The notes under the pieces are model-generated. The model saw only the letters and a program-made list of their open reading frames with translations. It searched no databases and was not told the DNA's origin. The position numbers and the translations under genes were made by a program. DNA of 50,972 bases. It comes from Candidatus Phytoplasma sacchari (GTDB taxonomy: Bacteria; Bacillota_I; Bacilli_A; Acholeplasmatales; Acholeplasmataceae). Numbering within the stretch: position 1 is the first letter of the stretch; the number at the start of each line of letters is the position of its first letter. Of this stretch, positions 28,802-37,522 are shown one piece after another. Location of the stretch: the NCBI RefSeq assembly GCF_009268105.1, contig NZ_VWXM01000002.1, forward strand, positions 1 through 50,972, in the 5' to 3' direction.

Positions 28802-29008
28802 ATGGAGACAAAAAAAATAAAAATTTGCGATGCTAAAGTGATAAAATTATTACCAAATGCCAAATTTCAATTAATGTTATTGCCTAGTCAAAAAATTATT
28901 ACTGGTTATATTTCTGGAAAATTGTATATAAACAAAATTCGTATTTTACAGGGCGATAAAGTTCGAGTAGATTCTAAATATCGTATTATTTATCGTTATC
29001 TATCTTAA
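28802..29008 (+). CDS. infA: Translation initiation factor IF-1
   Basis: IF-1 blocks the A site of the 30S during initiation. The OB fold reads AKVIKLLPNAKFQLMLL, then ISGKLYINKIRILQGDKVRVD and the end RIIYRY, matching family landmarks LPNAxF, HISGKxRxNxIRI and GDxVxVE. I use ATG 28802 because AGGTGAT (28791-28797) then serves as ribosome binding site; the in-frame GTG at 28793 lies inside that site and would add three residues. The protein has 68 residues. Confidence 0.93.
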   Translation: METKKIKICDAKVIKLLPNAKFQLMLLPSQKIITGYISGKLYINKIRILQGDKVRVDSKYRIIYRYLS

Positions 29009-29057
29009 TTTTATTTAAAAAAATGGAATTTATTTAATTAAAGGAGAATATAGTAAC

Positions 29058-29174
29058 ATGAAAGTAAGAGCTTCTGTCAAAAAACGTAGTTCTAGTGATA
29101 TTATTGTTCGTCGAAAAAAAAGAGTTTATATTATAAATAAAAAAAATCGTCGTCATAATCAAAGACAAGGTTAA
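29058..29174 (+). CDS. rpmJ: 50S ribosomal protein L36, zinc-free form
   Basis: A 38-codon gene: [20 protein letters not shown], then an [17 protein letters not shown] end. This matches L36 closely but lacks the C-x-x-C...C-x-x-x-x-H zinc site, so it is the zinc-independent paralogue. AAGGAG lies 11 bases before the ATG. It is in the canonical infA-rpmJ-rpsM order. Confidence 0.95.
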   Translation: MKVRASVKKRSSSDIIVRRKKRVYIINKKNRRHNQRQG

Positions 29175-29200
29175 TTTTAAAGGAGAAAAGTTTAAAAAAA

Positions 29201-29584
29201 ATGGCAAGAATAGCAGGAATAGACATTCCACGTGATAAAAGAATTATTATTTCTTTAACTTATATTTATGGTATTGGTATAAAAACTTCGAAAAAAATTT
29301 TGAAAGAATTAAGTATTGATGAAAATATTAAAGTTAAAAATTTAACACAAGATCAAATAATGCAAATTAGGAACGAAATTAATAAATTTAGTGTTGAAGG
29401 TTTTTTAAGGAGAGAAATTGCTATGAATATAAGAAGATTAATGGATATAGGTTGTGATAGAGGAATTCATCATCGTAAAGGTTTACCAGTAAGAGGTCAA
29501 AAAACTAGAAATAATGCTAAAACTGCTAAAAAAAATCGTAAAAATATTGCTTTATCTCAAAAAAAAATAAAAAATAATAAATGA
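29201..29584 (+). CDS. rpsM: 30S ribosomal protein S13
   Basis: S13 forms part of the 30S head and bridges to the 50[21 protein letters not shown] is the family N-terminus; the helix-two-turns-helix unit is [14 protein letters not shown], and the C-terminus has [21 protein letters not shown]. It has 127 residues. AAAGGAGAAAAG lies upstream of the ATG. It ends in TGA. Confidence 0.97.
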   Translation: MARIAGIDIPRDKRIIISLTYIYGIGIKTSKKILKELSIDENIKVKNLTQDQIMQIRNEINKFSVEGFLRREIAMNIRRLMDIGCDRGIHHRKGLPVRGQKTRNNAKTAKKNRKNIALSQKKIKNNK

Positions 29585-29628
29585 TTATTAAATAATAATA
29601 TAAAATTAAAAAAAAGGATTTTAATTAT

Positions 29629-30024
29629 ATGAATCTTAAAAAAAAAACAAAACGAAATAAGAAGAATAAAAAAAATATTCTTTCTGGTATCGCTCATATT
29701 TATTCGACTTTTAATAATACAATTATAAATATCACAGATTTAATTGGAAATACTATTGCTTGGAAAAGTGCTGGTTGTTTAGGTTTTAAAGGTAGTAGAA
29801 AATCTACTTCTTTTGCTGCTCAACAAGTTGCTAAAGAAGTATCAAATTTAGTTAAAGAACAGGGAGGAATGATAAAAATTGAAGTTTTTGTTAAAGGTGC
29901 TGGTCCCGGTAGAGACACTTCTATTCGTGCTTTACAAGAATCTGGTTTAGAAATTACAGCTATCAATGATGTTACTCCTATTCCGCATAACGGTTGTAGG
30001 CCTCCTAAGAGACCTCGTAGTTAA
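29629..30024 (+). CDS. rpsK: 30S ribosomal protein S11
   Basis: S11 is part of the 30S platform next to the E site. The core has [50 protein letters not shown] and the end [17 protein letters not shown]. It has 131 residues with a very lysine-rich first 15 residues. AAAAAGGAT lies 10 bases before the ATG. Conserved rpsM-rpsK-rpoA-rplQ order. Confidence 0.97.
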   Translation: MNLKKKTKRNKKNKKNILSGIAHIYSTFNNTIINITDLIGNTIAWKSAGCLGFKGSRKSTSFAAQQVAKEVSNLVKEQGGMIKIEVFVKGAGPGRDTSIRALQESGLEITAINDVTPIPHNGCRPPKRPRS

Positions 30025-30058
30025 AAAAAAATTATAAAGGAGTTTTTTTACAATAAAT

Positions 30059-31024
30059 ATGATTGGAAAATTAAAATTCATAAAACCTTTTATGATACAA
30101 GAAGAAGAAGAAAATTATAATTCTTTTAATCAAAGATTTATTATTCAACGTTTAGAAAAAGGTTATGGTATTACTCTGGGAAATTCTTTAAGAAGAGTTT
30201 TATTATCATCCTTACCAGGTTCTGCTATTGTTAATGTTTATATTCAAGGTGTAGAACATGAATTTAGCGTCATTCCTGGTGTTTATGAAGATGTTATGTC
30301 TATTATTTTGAATTTAAAAAAAGTTGTTATTTATGTTGATTCAGAAGAAGATGAATTTGAAGTAACAATGGAAATTGATGTCAAAGGAGAAAGAACAGTA
30401 ACAGCTGCTGATTTTGGACCTATTGAAGGAGTTAATATAATAAATAAAGATCAAGTAATAGCACATATTTCCGACAATAATTTTCATTTTAAAATGGAAG
30501 TAACTGTTAGAAGAGGTATTGGTTATACAAATTCTGAAGAAAATAAAATATATAGTAAAAATAAATTTGGTGTCATTTCAATAGATTCTTTATATACTCC
30601 TGTTCTTGGAGTTACTTATAATGTGGAAAAAAAATTAAACAATAAAGAAGAACTTATTTTAGAAATAGAAACTAATAAATCTATTTCTTCAAAAGAGGCT
30701 TTAGCTACTGCTTCGAAAATTTTATCAGATTATTTTTATTCTTTAGCTGAATTATCTGAAAAATCAAAAAAAATAGACTTTATTTATGAACCAAAAGTGA
30801 AAAGTTATAATCATGCTTTAGATTTAAAAATTGTACAATTAGAAGTATCAGCTAGATTATTCAATAGTTTGAAAAAATCTGGTATCAATACAGTTAGAGA
30901 ATTAGTTAATCAAAATGAAAAATATATTGCTAAATTGCATAGTTTAGGAAAAAAATCTTTTGAAGAATTAAAAAAAAAAATGAAAGAATTTGATCTTTCT
31001 TTTAAGCCAGAAGATGATGAATAA
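30059..31024 (+). CDS. rpoA: DNA-directed RNA polymerase subunit alpha
   Basis: The alpha dimer scaffolds polymerase assembly. The N-terminal domain shows FIIQRLEKGYGITLGNSLRR and LLSSLPGSA. The C-terminal domain (about residues 250-312) has LEVSARLFNSLKKSGINTVREL and LGKKSFEELK; the Arg and Asn corresponding to E. coli Arg265 and Asn268, which contact UP-element DNA, are both kept. The length of 321 residues is normal. AAAGGAG lies upstream at a spacing of about 14 bases. The two helix-hairpin-helix units at the start of RpoC resemble this C-terminal domain. Confidence 0.97.
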   Translation: MIGKLKFIKPFMIQEEEENYNSFNQRFIIQRLEKGYGITLGNSLRRVLLSSLPGSAIVNVYIQGVEHEFSVIPGVYEDVMSIILNLKKVVIYVDSEEDEFEVTMEIDVKGERTVTAADFGPIEGVNIINKDQVIAHISDNNFHFKMEVTVRRGIGYTNSEENKIYSKNKFGVISIDSLYTPVLGVTYNVEKKLNNKEELILEIETNKSISSKEALATASKILSDYFYSLAELSEKSKKIDFIYEPKVKSYNHALDLKIVQLEVSARLFNSLKKSGINTVRELVNQNEKYIAKLHSLGKKSFEELKKKMKEFDLSFKPEDDE

Positions 31025-31060
31025 AATTTAATAAATAAAAATTGATAAGTAGAAGGGAAA

Positions 31061-31420
31061 ATGAAAGTGTATAGCAGATTAAGAAGAAATACCTCACAAA
31101 AAAAATCTTTAATAAGAAGTTTGGTTTCTAGTTTAATTATTCATGAGCGTATTTATACTACCGAATCAAAAGCTAAAGAATTAAAGAGAATTTTTGATAA
31201 AGTTATAAATTTAAGTAAGAATAATAATTTAATTTCTAAAAGAAGAGCTTTGCTTTTTATTTTTAATCAAAAAATTAATGATAAACAAACTGTTTTGCAA
31301 AAATTATTTGAAGATTTATCTCAAAGATATTTAGATAGAAATAGTGGTTATACTCGAATTATTAAAACTGAATATCGAAGGGGAGATTCAGCTCCAATGG
31401 CTTTTATTTCTTTAGTTTAA
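31061..31420 (+). CDS. rplQ: 50S ribosomal protein L17
   Basis: L17 lies near the tunnel exit. Family parts are the R-x-x-R-L-x-R-x-x-x-x-R start (here SRLRRNTSQKKSLIRSLVSSL, split around residue 15), HERIYTTESKAKELKR and the end SGYTRIIKTEYRRGDSAPMAFISL. The length of 119 residues is normal. AGAAGGGAAA lies upstream. It is the last ribosomal gene; the ECF transporter genes follow after 42 bases, an order known from Firmicutes. Confidence 0.97.
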   Translation: MKVYSRLRRNTSQKKSLIRSLVSSLIIHERIYTTESKAKELKRIFDKVINLSKNNNLISKRRALLFIFNQKINDKQTVLQKLFEDLSQRYLDRNSGYTRIIKTEYRRGDSAPMAFISLV

Positions 31421-31462
31421 TTTATAACATTATATTTTATAAAAAATAGGTAATAAAATAAA

Positions 31463-32281
31463 ATGATAATTGTTAAGGATTTAAATTTTAGTTATAATAA
31501 TATAAATATTTTAAAAAATTTAAATTTTGAAATTGCTGATAATAAATGGGTCTCAATAATGGGACATAATGGTTCAGGTAAATCTACTTTAGCTCAAATT
31601 TTAATTGGTTTATTTCAATCTTATAAAGGACAAATTTTTATTAATAACATTGAATTAAATGAAAATACAATAACGAAATTGCGTTCTTTTATGGGTATCA
31701 TTTTTCAAAATCCAGATTATCAATTTGTTGGTTTTGATGTTAAGAGTGATATAGCTTTTGGTTTAGAAAATAAAGGATTGCCTAGACATCAAATTTATAA
31801 AACTGTTAATAAATATGCTTCAATGTTAGGTATAAAAGATTTATTAGATAAAAAACCACAACAATTATCAGGAGGACAAAAACAAAAAGTGGCGATTGCT
31901 TCTGTTTTAGCCATGGAACCAGAAATTATTATTTTTGATGAACCTACTTCTTTTTTGGATCCAGAAGGATCTGATGAAATTAATCGAATTATTACAGAAA
32001 TTAGTAAAACAAAAAAAAATATTATAACCATTACACATGATTTTTCATTAGCTTTAAAAAGTGATGAAATTATTGTTTTAAATAATGGTTCTTTATGGAA
32101 ATATGATAAATCTTTAAATTTTTTAAAAGATTCTTTTTTTTTGAATAAATTTTTTTTTAATTTACCTTTATCACTAAAATTATATATTGAATTTTGTAAA
32201 AAAGAATATTTAGAAAAAATAGATTCACGTTTTTTAAACAAAATAAAGGATGTTTTATGGGAATATATTTTAAAAACGTAA
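31463..32281 (+). CDS. ecfA1: Energy-coupling factor transporter ATPase A1
   Basis: One of the two ABC ATPases that power ECF vitamin and micronutrient importers. Walker A is GHNGSGKST, the Q-loop is IIFQNPDYQF, the signature LSGGQKQKVAIAS, Walker B IIIFDEPTSFLDP and the switch His ITHD. The protein has 272 residues. The gene overlaps ecfA2 by 25 bases, implying coupled translation. No substrate-binding S component is in this window, so this is the shared (group II) module. AATAGGTAAT provides a weak ribosome binding site. Confidence 0.93.
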   Translation: MIIVKDLNFSYNNINILKNLNFEIADNKWVSIMGHNGSGKSTLAQILIGLFQSYKGQIFINNIELNENTITKLRSFMGIIFQNPDYQFVGFDVKSDIAFGLENKGLPRHQIYKTVNKYASMLGIKDLLDKKPQQLSGGQKQKVAIASVLAMEPEIIIFDEPTSFLDPEGSDEINRIITEISKTKKNIITITHDFSLALKSDEIIVLNNGSLWKYDKSLNFLKDSFFLNKFFFNLPLSLKLYIEFCKKEYLEKIDSRFLNKIKDVLWEYILKT

Positions 32282-33111
32282 ATTTTTATTATAATTCAAA
32301 AAAAAAAAAATATGTCTTAAAAGATATTAATTTACATATAAATCCTAAAAATGAATTTATTGCTTTGATAGGGAAAATAGGTTCAGGAAAATCTACTTTA
32401 GTTCAATTAATGAATAGTTTATTATTACCATCTGAAGGATATTTAAAAATATTTAATCAAAAAATTAGTAACAAAGTTTCAAATAAAGAACTATTTTTTT
32501 TAAAAAAAAAAATAGGGTTAGTTTTTCAATTTCCTGAATATCAAATTTTTGAGACAACTGTTTTAAAAGATGTAATGTTTGCGCCTAAAAATTTTAATAA
32601 AATGAATTCAGAAGCTTACAATATAGCTGTTAAATCTTTAAAAGAAGTTGGTATTGAAGAAAAATTTTTTAATTCTTCTCCTTTTAAATTATCAGGAGGA
32701 CAAAAAAGAAAAGTAGCTATTGCAGGAATTTTAGCTATGGAACCATCTATTTTGATTTTAGATGAACCTACCAGAGGATTAGATTTTAATGGTCGATTTG
32801 AAATAATGAATATTTTGAAAAAAAAAAATATTAAAGATAAAAAAACTATTATTTTTATTACTCATGATATAGATTTAGTAGCTCAATATGCAAATAGAAT
32901 TATTTTTTTAGAAAAAGGGAAAATTATTTTTGATGGTTTGAAAGAATTTTTTTTTATGAATCCAAAAATACATAAGTCGCACTTTATCCAAGAACCACAA
33001 TCTTTCAAAATATTAAAATTTTTAAATAAAAAAATGGGATTAGATTTTCAACCAAAATATAGTTTTGATCAATTATTAGAATATTTGATAGAAATTTATA
33101 AAAAAAAATAA
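32257..33111 (+). CDS. ecfA2: Energy-coupling factor transporter ATPase A2
   Basis: The partner ATPase. Walker A reads GKIGSGKST, the Q-loop VFQFPEYQIF, the signature LSGGQKRKVAIAG, Walker B LILDEPTRGLD and the switch His FITHD, all intact. FPEYQ with LFE-type sequence after it is characteristic of EcfA2. It has 284 residues. Its ATG lies inside ecfA1 with AAAGGATG 8 bases before. It is followed by ecfT. Confidence 0.93.
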   Translation: MGIYFKNVNFYYNSKKKKYVLKDINLHINPKNEFIALIGKIGSGKSTLVQLMNSLLLPSEGYLKIFNQKISNKVSNKELFFLKKKIGLVFQFPEYQIFETTVLKDVMFAPKNFNKMNSEAYNIAVKSLKEVGIEEKFFNSSPFKLSGGQKRKVAIAGILAMEPSILILDEPTRGLDFNGRFEIMNILKKKNIKDKKTIIFITHDIDLVAQYANRIIFLEKGKIIFDGLKEFFFMNPKIHKSHFIQEPQSFKILKFLNKKMGLDFQPKYSFDQLLEYLIEIYKKK

Positions 33112-33144
33112 GGAATAAATTTATTTTAAATTTATAAAAATGAT

Positions 33145-34143
33145 ATGCCAAAATTAATAAAAAATAGTAATTATAAAAAATCCAAATCTTTTTTGTTTTC
33201 TATACATCCTGCTTTAAAAATAATATTAAGTATTTTATTGTTTAAGATTATTTTTACGTTAAATATAGATTTTTTTTTTCATGAAAAAAATAAAATAAAT
33301 ATTTTATTTTCTGGTTTAAATTTTTTATTCATTATTACAATTATTATTTTGTCTCTATTTTCTATTGATTTTTCCTTTAATAAATTAATAGAAAATTTAT
33401 CTAATCTTAAACTTTTTATTTTTTTTAGTTTTTTTATTTATTTTTCTTTTGAAAAACCCAAAGAAAAATATTTAAATATTTATATTTTTAAAAATACATT
33501 TTTTTTATTTTTAATTATTTTTATATTATTTTCATTTTTTAAAACAAATAAAAAACAAAAAAGAATTTATTTTTTATTAAATTTGATAATTTTAATTATA
33601 TTACCTTATATTTTTTTTATTATTAATTTTAAAAATAACTATCTACAAATAATTTTCTTTACAATAAAAGATTTGCTACAAATAATTTTGATTTTAATTC
33701 GTATTTCTTTAATATTAATTCTCAATATTATAATTAAAGAAACAACTTCTTTTATGGAAATTAATGATGGTTTAGAAATTATTCTAAAACCTCTTAAAAA
33801 AATTGGTATTCCTGTTGAAATTTTTTCTATTATGTTATCTCTTATTTTTATGTCCATTCCTTTTTTATTGAGTGAAATACAAAAAATTATAAAATCACAA
33901 ATTTCAAGAGGTTTAAATTTTTATACTAAAAATATTTTTAAAAAAATATATTTTTTACTTTCTTTATTGATTCCTATTTTTGTTTTAATTTTCCAAAAAT
34001 CTTTCATTTTAGCTAATGCAATGGAAACAAGAGGTTTTGTTTTAGGAAAAAAACGTACTAAATTATCTTTTTATAAAATTAAAAAAAGTGATATACTTAT
34101 AATGTTTGTTATTATTCTATTTTTTTTGTATAGTTGTTTCTAG
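33145..34143 (+). CDS. ecfT: Energy-coupling factor transporter transmembrane protein EcfT
   Basis: EcfT couples the two ATPases to exchangeable S components. It has 332 residues with at least six very hydrophobic segments. The two coupling motifs, normally A-R-G, are seen as QISRGLNF (about residue 252) and METRGFVLG (about residue 295). It is longer than typical EcfT (about 265) through Phe/Ile-rich expansion of the membrane part. The ATG at 33145 has no good ribosome binding site: AAGGAAT lies about 30 bases upstream, near the ecfA2 stop. Confidence 0.88.
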   Translation: MPKLIKNSNYKKSKSFLFSIHPALKIILSILLFKIIFTLNIDFFFHEKNKINILFSGLNFLFIITIIILSLFSIDFSFNKLIENLSNLKLFIFFSFFIYFSFEKPKEKYLNIYIFKNTFFLFLIIFILFSFFKTNKKQKRIYFLLNLIILIILPYIFFIINFKNNYLQIIFFTIKDLLQIILILIRISLILILNIIIKETTSFMEINDGLEIILKPLKKIGIPVEIFSIMLSLIFMSIPFLLSEIQKIIKSQISRGLNFYTKNIFKKIYFLLSLLIPIFVLIFQKSFILANAMETRGFVLGKKRTKLSFYKIKKSDILIMFVIILFFLYSCF

Positions 34144-34230
34144 AAATATTTTTCATTTATATTTTTTAATTATAAAATTAAATTTATAAATTTTTGATTA
34201 TAACTAAATAAATAAGAGGTTGTATAAATT

Positions 34231-34959
34231 TTGACCAATTATAAATTAATTTTAAGTTATGATGGTACTAATTATTATGGTTATCAAAAACAACCTTTTT
34301 TAGATACTATTCAGTCTATTTTAGAGAAATCTTTGTATAAAATAACTAAACAAAAAATTTTAACTTATGCAGCTAGCAGAACAGATAAAGGAGTTCATGC
34401 TCTAGGTCAGGTAGTTAGTTTTAAAACTCATTTTTTTATTCAACCTAAAATTTTCCAAAAAATTTTGAATAATATTTTACCTGCGGATATAAGAGTAATT
34501 AACATAAAAGAAGTTAATAATTCATTTCATGCTCGTTATAGTTCAAAATCTAAAATTTATAAATATATTTTTGCTAAAGAACCATTGGATTTTTTAAATT
34601 GTAGATTTCAAGTATATTTTAAAAAAATAGATTTTATGATAATAAATAAAGCGATAAAATTATTAGAAGGTGAAAAAGATTTTTCGTTGTTTACTAGTAA
34701 TAAAGACAAAAATAAAAGTACTATTAGATATATTTTAAAAGTTTGCTCAAAAGAAACCTCAAAACATTATTGTCTTTTTTTTCACGGTAGAAGTTTTTTA
34801 AAACAAATGATTTTATTTTTAGTTGGTTTTTTAATTAAAATAGGATATAATCAAAAAAAAATATCAGACTTAAAAGATATGTTAGAATTAAAAAATAAAC
34901 AAAAATTACCATTTTTAGCACCTTCAAAAGGTCTTTATTTAAAAAAAGTTTTTTATTAA
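34231..34959 (+). CDS. truA: tRNA pseudouridine(38-40) synthase
   Basis: TruA makes pseudouridine in the tRNA anticodon stem. The catalytic Asp is in the intact motif AASRTDKGVHALGQV. The N-terminus Y-K-L-x-L-S-Y-D-G-T-x-Y-x-G-Y and HARYSSKSKIYKY are family hallmarks. The length of 242 residues is normal. The start is TTG at 34231, preceded by AAGAGG about 10 bases upstream; no ATG is available before the conserved core. ecfT-truA adjacency is conserved in Firmicutes. Confidence 0.94.
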   Translation: MTNYKLILSYDGTNYYGYQKQPFLDTIQSILEKSLYKITKQKILTYAASRTDKGVHALGQVVSFKTHFFIQPKIFQKILNNILPADIRVINIKEVNNSFHARYSSKSKIYKYIFAKEPLDFLNCRFQVYFKKIDFMIINKAIKLLEGEKDFSLFTSNKDKNKSTIRYILKVCSKETSKHYCLFFHGRSFLKQMILFLVGFLIKIGYNQKKISDLKDMLELKNKQKLPFLAPSKGLYLKKVFY

Positions 34960-34984
34960 TATTTAAAAATAAAGGAAGGAACTT

Positions 34985-35629
34985 TTGTATCAATATATGT
35001 TTATTTCTTTTGAAGGATGTGAAGGTTCAGGAAAAACTACTCTAGCTAATTATCTATTTAGCAAAATTTTTTCTCAATATCCGGTTATATTAACTAAAGA
35101 ACCTGGTGGAATCGAAAATGATTTATATAAATTTAATATTTTAATAAAAAAACTATTATTAAAATTTAACAATAAAATAGATTATTATACTGAAGCATTA
35201 TTATATGCAGCTAATAGAGTAGAACACCTAAAAAAAGTTATAATACCATCATTAAAAGAAAAAAAAATTGTTATCTGTGATCGTTACATAGATTCTTCTT
35301 TTGCATATCAAGGTTATGCAAGAGGATTAGGAAAAAAATTTATTCATAATATCAATAAATTTGCTTGTAAATATTATCCTAATATTACTTTTTATTTAGA
35401 TTTAGAACCTGAAATAGGATTAGAAAGAATCAAAACCAAAAGAAAAGATAAAATCGAATATTTTGATTTACAAAATATTGAATTTCATAAAAAAGTAAGA
35501 GAAGGTTACTTGAAAATATGCAAACAATACCCTAAAAGAATTTATAAAATAAATGCTAATCATTCTTTAGATTCTATTAAAGAAATTATCGAATTTAAAA
35601 TAAAAAATAATTTTAAAATAAAAATATGA
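34985..35629 (+). CDS. tmk: Thymidylate kinase
   Basis: Phosphorylates dTMP to dTDP. The P-loop is FEGCEGSGKTT, the Asp-Arg-Tyr motif is CDRYIDSSFAYQG and the dTMP-binding TKEPGG is present. The length of 214 residues is normal. The TTG start at 34985 is chosen because AAGGAAGGAA ends 3 bases before it; ATG 34997 would lie 15 bases from that site. Extra tmk copies are common cargo of phytoplasma mobile units, but this one sits next to holB in core order and is likely the housekeeping copy. The TGA stop overlaps the holB ATG (ATGA). Confidence 0.95.
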   Translation: MYQYMFISFEGCEGSGKTTLANYLFSKIFSQYPVILTKEPGGIENDLYKFNILIKKLLLKFNNKIDYYTEALLYAANRVEHLKKVIIPSLKEKKIVICDRYIDSSFAYQGYARGLGKKFIHNINKFACKYYPNITFYLDLEPEIGLERIKTKRKDKIEYFDLQNIEFHKKVREGYLKICKQYPKRIYKINANHSLDSIKEIIEFKIKNNFKIKI

Positions 35630-36636
35630 ATAAAATAAATAAAAAAACAAAATTATTAGAAAATTTTAAGATTATTATTAAAAATAAAAGATTAAGTCAT
35701 CTTTATTTATTTGAAAGTAATAAGAGTGATGAATTACAATTTTCTTTTATATTTGATTTGGTTTATGAATTTTTAAAGGATGATTATGATTTACCTAATT
35801 TAAGATATTTAATTGAAAACTTTTCTTATCCAAATTTTTATTATTTAAGTTCTAATAAAGAATTATTTATTAAAAAAGAACAAATTTTAGATATGAAACA
35901 ATATTTTAATCAAACTTCTTTAATTAAATCTAAAAAAGTTTATTTAATAAATAAAGCAGAAAATCTTTCTTATGAAGCCGCTAATAGTTTATTATATTTT
36001 TTTGAAAATCCTGCTAATAAAAATATTTTAGGTATTTTACTTACTGGAAATCATAACCTTGTATTATCAACTATAATTTCTAGAACACATTTTTTTTATT
36101 TAGATTTTTTTTTGACAGAAAATAACTTAGAATTTTTAGAATATTTTTTATCAAAAAAAAACAAAGATAAATTAGATAATGTTTTAATTCGTTTATTTCA
36201 AAAATTTCGAAAAATAAAAAATGAAGAAATACAAAAAAAAAACTATTATAATAATTTTAAAAAATTTTTTTTAAAATTCATTGATAATTTTCATACTAAA
36301 AATTCTTTTATTAGTTTATTTTTAGAAATTGATCATTTACTTGAAGAAAATAATTTTATTAGCGATTTTTTATTCATTATAACAAGTTTTTTCATAGATT
36401 TATATTATAAAAGAATGAAAATTAATAATGTTTTTCCTGTTGAATTATTAGATAAAATTTTTTTTAAAAAAATTAATTTAGAAGATATTATTTCTATATT
36501 GAATGTTTTTGTTGAAATTGAACAAAAAAATTATTTTCTAGATACTCAAACTTGTTTTTTTGATTTATTAATTGAAGTTGATAATAAAATAGATAAAATT
36601 AAAAAAAATTTTTATTTTTTAAAAAAGGAAAATTAA
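35626..36636 (+). CDS. holB: DNA polymerase III delta' subunit
   Basis: Delta' is a non-ATPase arm of the clamp loader. The strongest part is the middle: QILDMKQYF, KSKKVYLINKAENLSYEAAN, SLLYFFENPA and a TIISRT motif, matching the family's KVYIIEDADKM-x-x-x-A-x-N-A-L-L-K-x-x-E-E-P and LSRC patterns. There is no Walker A (ESNKSDE instead) and no zinc module, so it cannot hydrolyse ATP. It has 336 residues. The ATG overlaps tmk by 4 bases. tmk-holB-rsmI is a conserved Firmicute order. Confidence 0.85.
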   Translation: MNKINKKTKLLENFKIIIKNKRLSHLYLFESNKSDELQFSFIFDLVYEFLKDDYDLPNLRYLIENFSYPNFYYLSSNKELFIKKEQILDMKQYFNQTSLIKSKKVYLINKAENLSYEAANSLLYFFENPANKNILGILLTGNHNLVLSTIISRTHFFYLDFFLTENNLEFLEYFLSKKNKDKLDNVLIRLFQKFRKIKNEEIQKKNYYNNFKKFFLKFIDNFHTKNSFISLFLEIDHLLEENNFISDFLFIITSFFIDLYYKRMKINNVFPVELLDKIFFKKINLEDIISILNVFVEIEQKNYFLDTQTCFFDLLIEVDNKIDKIKKNFYFLKKEN

Positions 36637-36647
36637 AATAATTAATT

Positions 36648-37499
36648 ATGATTATGATTCAAAAAACTTTTATTCAAAAAAAACCTACCTTATATTTAGT
36701 TTCAACTCCTATCGGAAATATGTCTGATTTAAGTTTTAGAGCTTTAGAAACTTTAAAAAAAGTAGATTATATTTTGTCTGAAGATACTAGACAAGCTAAT
36801 AAAATTCTAAATTATTATAATTTTAAAAATAAGTTAATTTCATTACATAAATATAACGAAAAAAAAAGTCTTAAAAAAATTTTGTTTTTTTTAGAATCTA
36901 ATAAAAATTTAGCTTTAATCAGTGATGCAGGAACCCCTTTAATAAGTGATCCAGGTCTTTTTTTAGTTCAAGAAATTAAAAAAAAAGGTTTTTATGTTAC
37001 GACTATTCCGGGAGCTTCAGCTTTTTTAGCAGCTTTTAGCATTTCTTCTTTCAAAACTCCTTTTTTGTTTTTAGGTTTTTTACCTAGAAATAAAAAAAAT
37101 AAAGAAGAAATTCTTGGAAATTATATTTTTTTTGAAGGAACTGTTATTTTGTATGAATCTTCTTTAAGAATCAGTAAAACTCTTTTATCAATTAAAAAAT
37201 ATTTTCCTTGTAGCAATGTTTCTTTAATGCGAGAATTAACTAAAAAATTTGAAACTATTATTAACGGAGATATAAACTCTATTTTGGAAGAAAAATTATC
37301 TTTAAAAGGTGAATATGTTATATTGATTGAAAATCAAAAAAATCTTATTTTTTATAAAAATTTTAAATTATATGATCATATTATGTTTTTTTTGAAAAGA
37401 GGTTTTAGTGAAAAAGAAGCTTTTAATAAAGTAGCTAAAGAAAGAAAAATAACAAAAAAAGAAATTTATCAAAAATATAAAATTGAAAATATTTTATAA
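36648..37499 (+). CDS. rsmI: 16S rRNA (cytidine-1402-2'-O)-methyltransferase
   Basis: RsmI methylates the ribose of C1402, the same nucleotide that RsmH modifies. Family motifs are LYLVSTPIGNMSDLS, SEDTRQ, LISDAGTPLISDPG, TIPGASAFLAAF and FLGFLPR, all in the usual order. The length of 283 residues is normal. The ATG at 36648 is used; ATG 36654 is a possible alternative. AAAAGGAAAA lies about 15 bases upstream. Confidence 0.95.
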   Translation: MIMIQKTFIQKKPTLYLVSTPIGNMSDLSFRALETLKKVDYILSEDTRQANKILNYYNFKNKLISLHKYNEKKSLKKILFFLESNKNLALISDAGTPLISDPGLFLVQEIKKKGFYVTTIPGASAFLAAFSISSFKTPFLFLGFLPRNKKNKEEILGNYIFFEGTVILYESSLRISKTLLSIKKYFPCSNVSLMRELTKKFETIINGDINSILEEKLSLKGEYVILIENQKNLIFYKNFKLYDHIMFFLKRGFSEKEAFNKVAKERKITKKEIYQKYKIENIL

Positions 37500-37522
37500 A
37501 TCAGAGGTTAAAAATTTTAAAT

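Noticed and set aside
31795..32241. Long minus-strand frame inside ecfA1, and similar antisense frames inside rpoC, rplE, rplB and ecfT
   Set aside because: They lie completely within strongly supported conserved genes and are products of AT-rich codon use.
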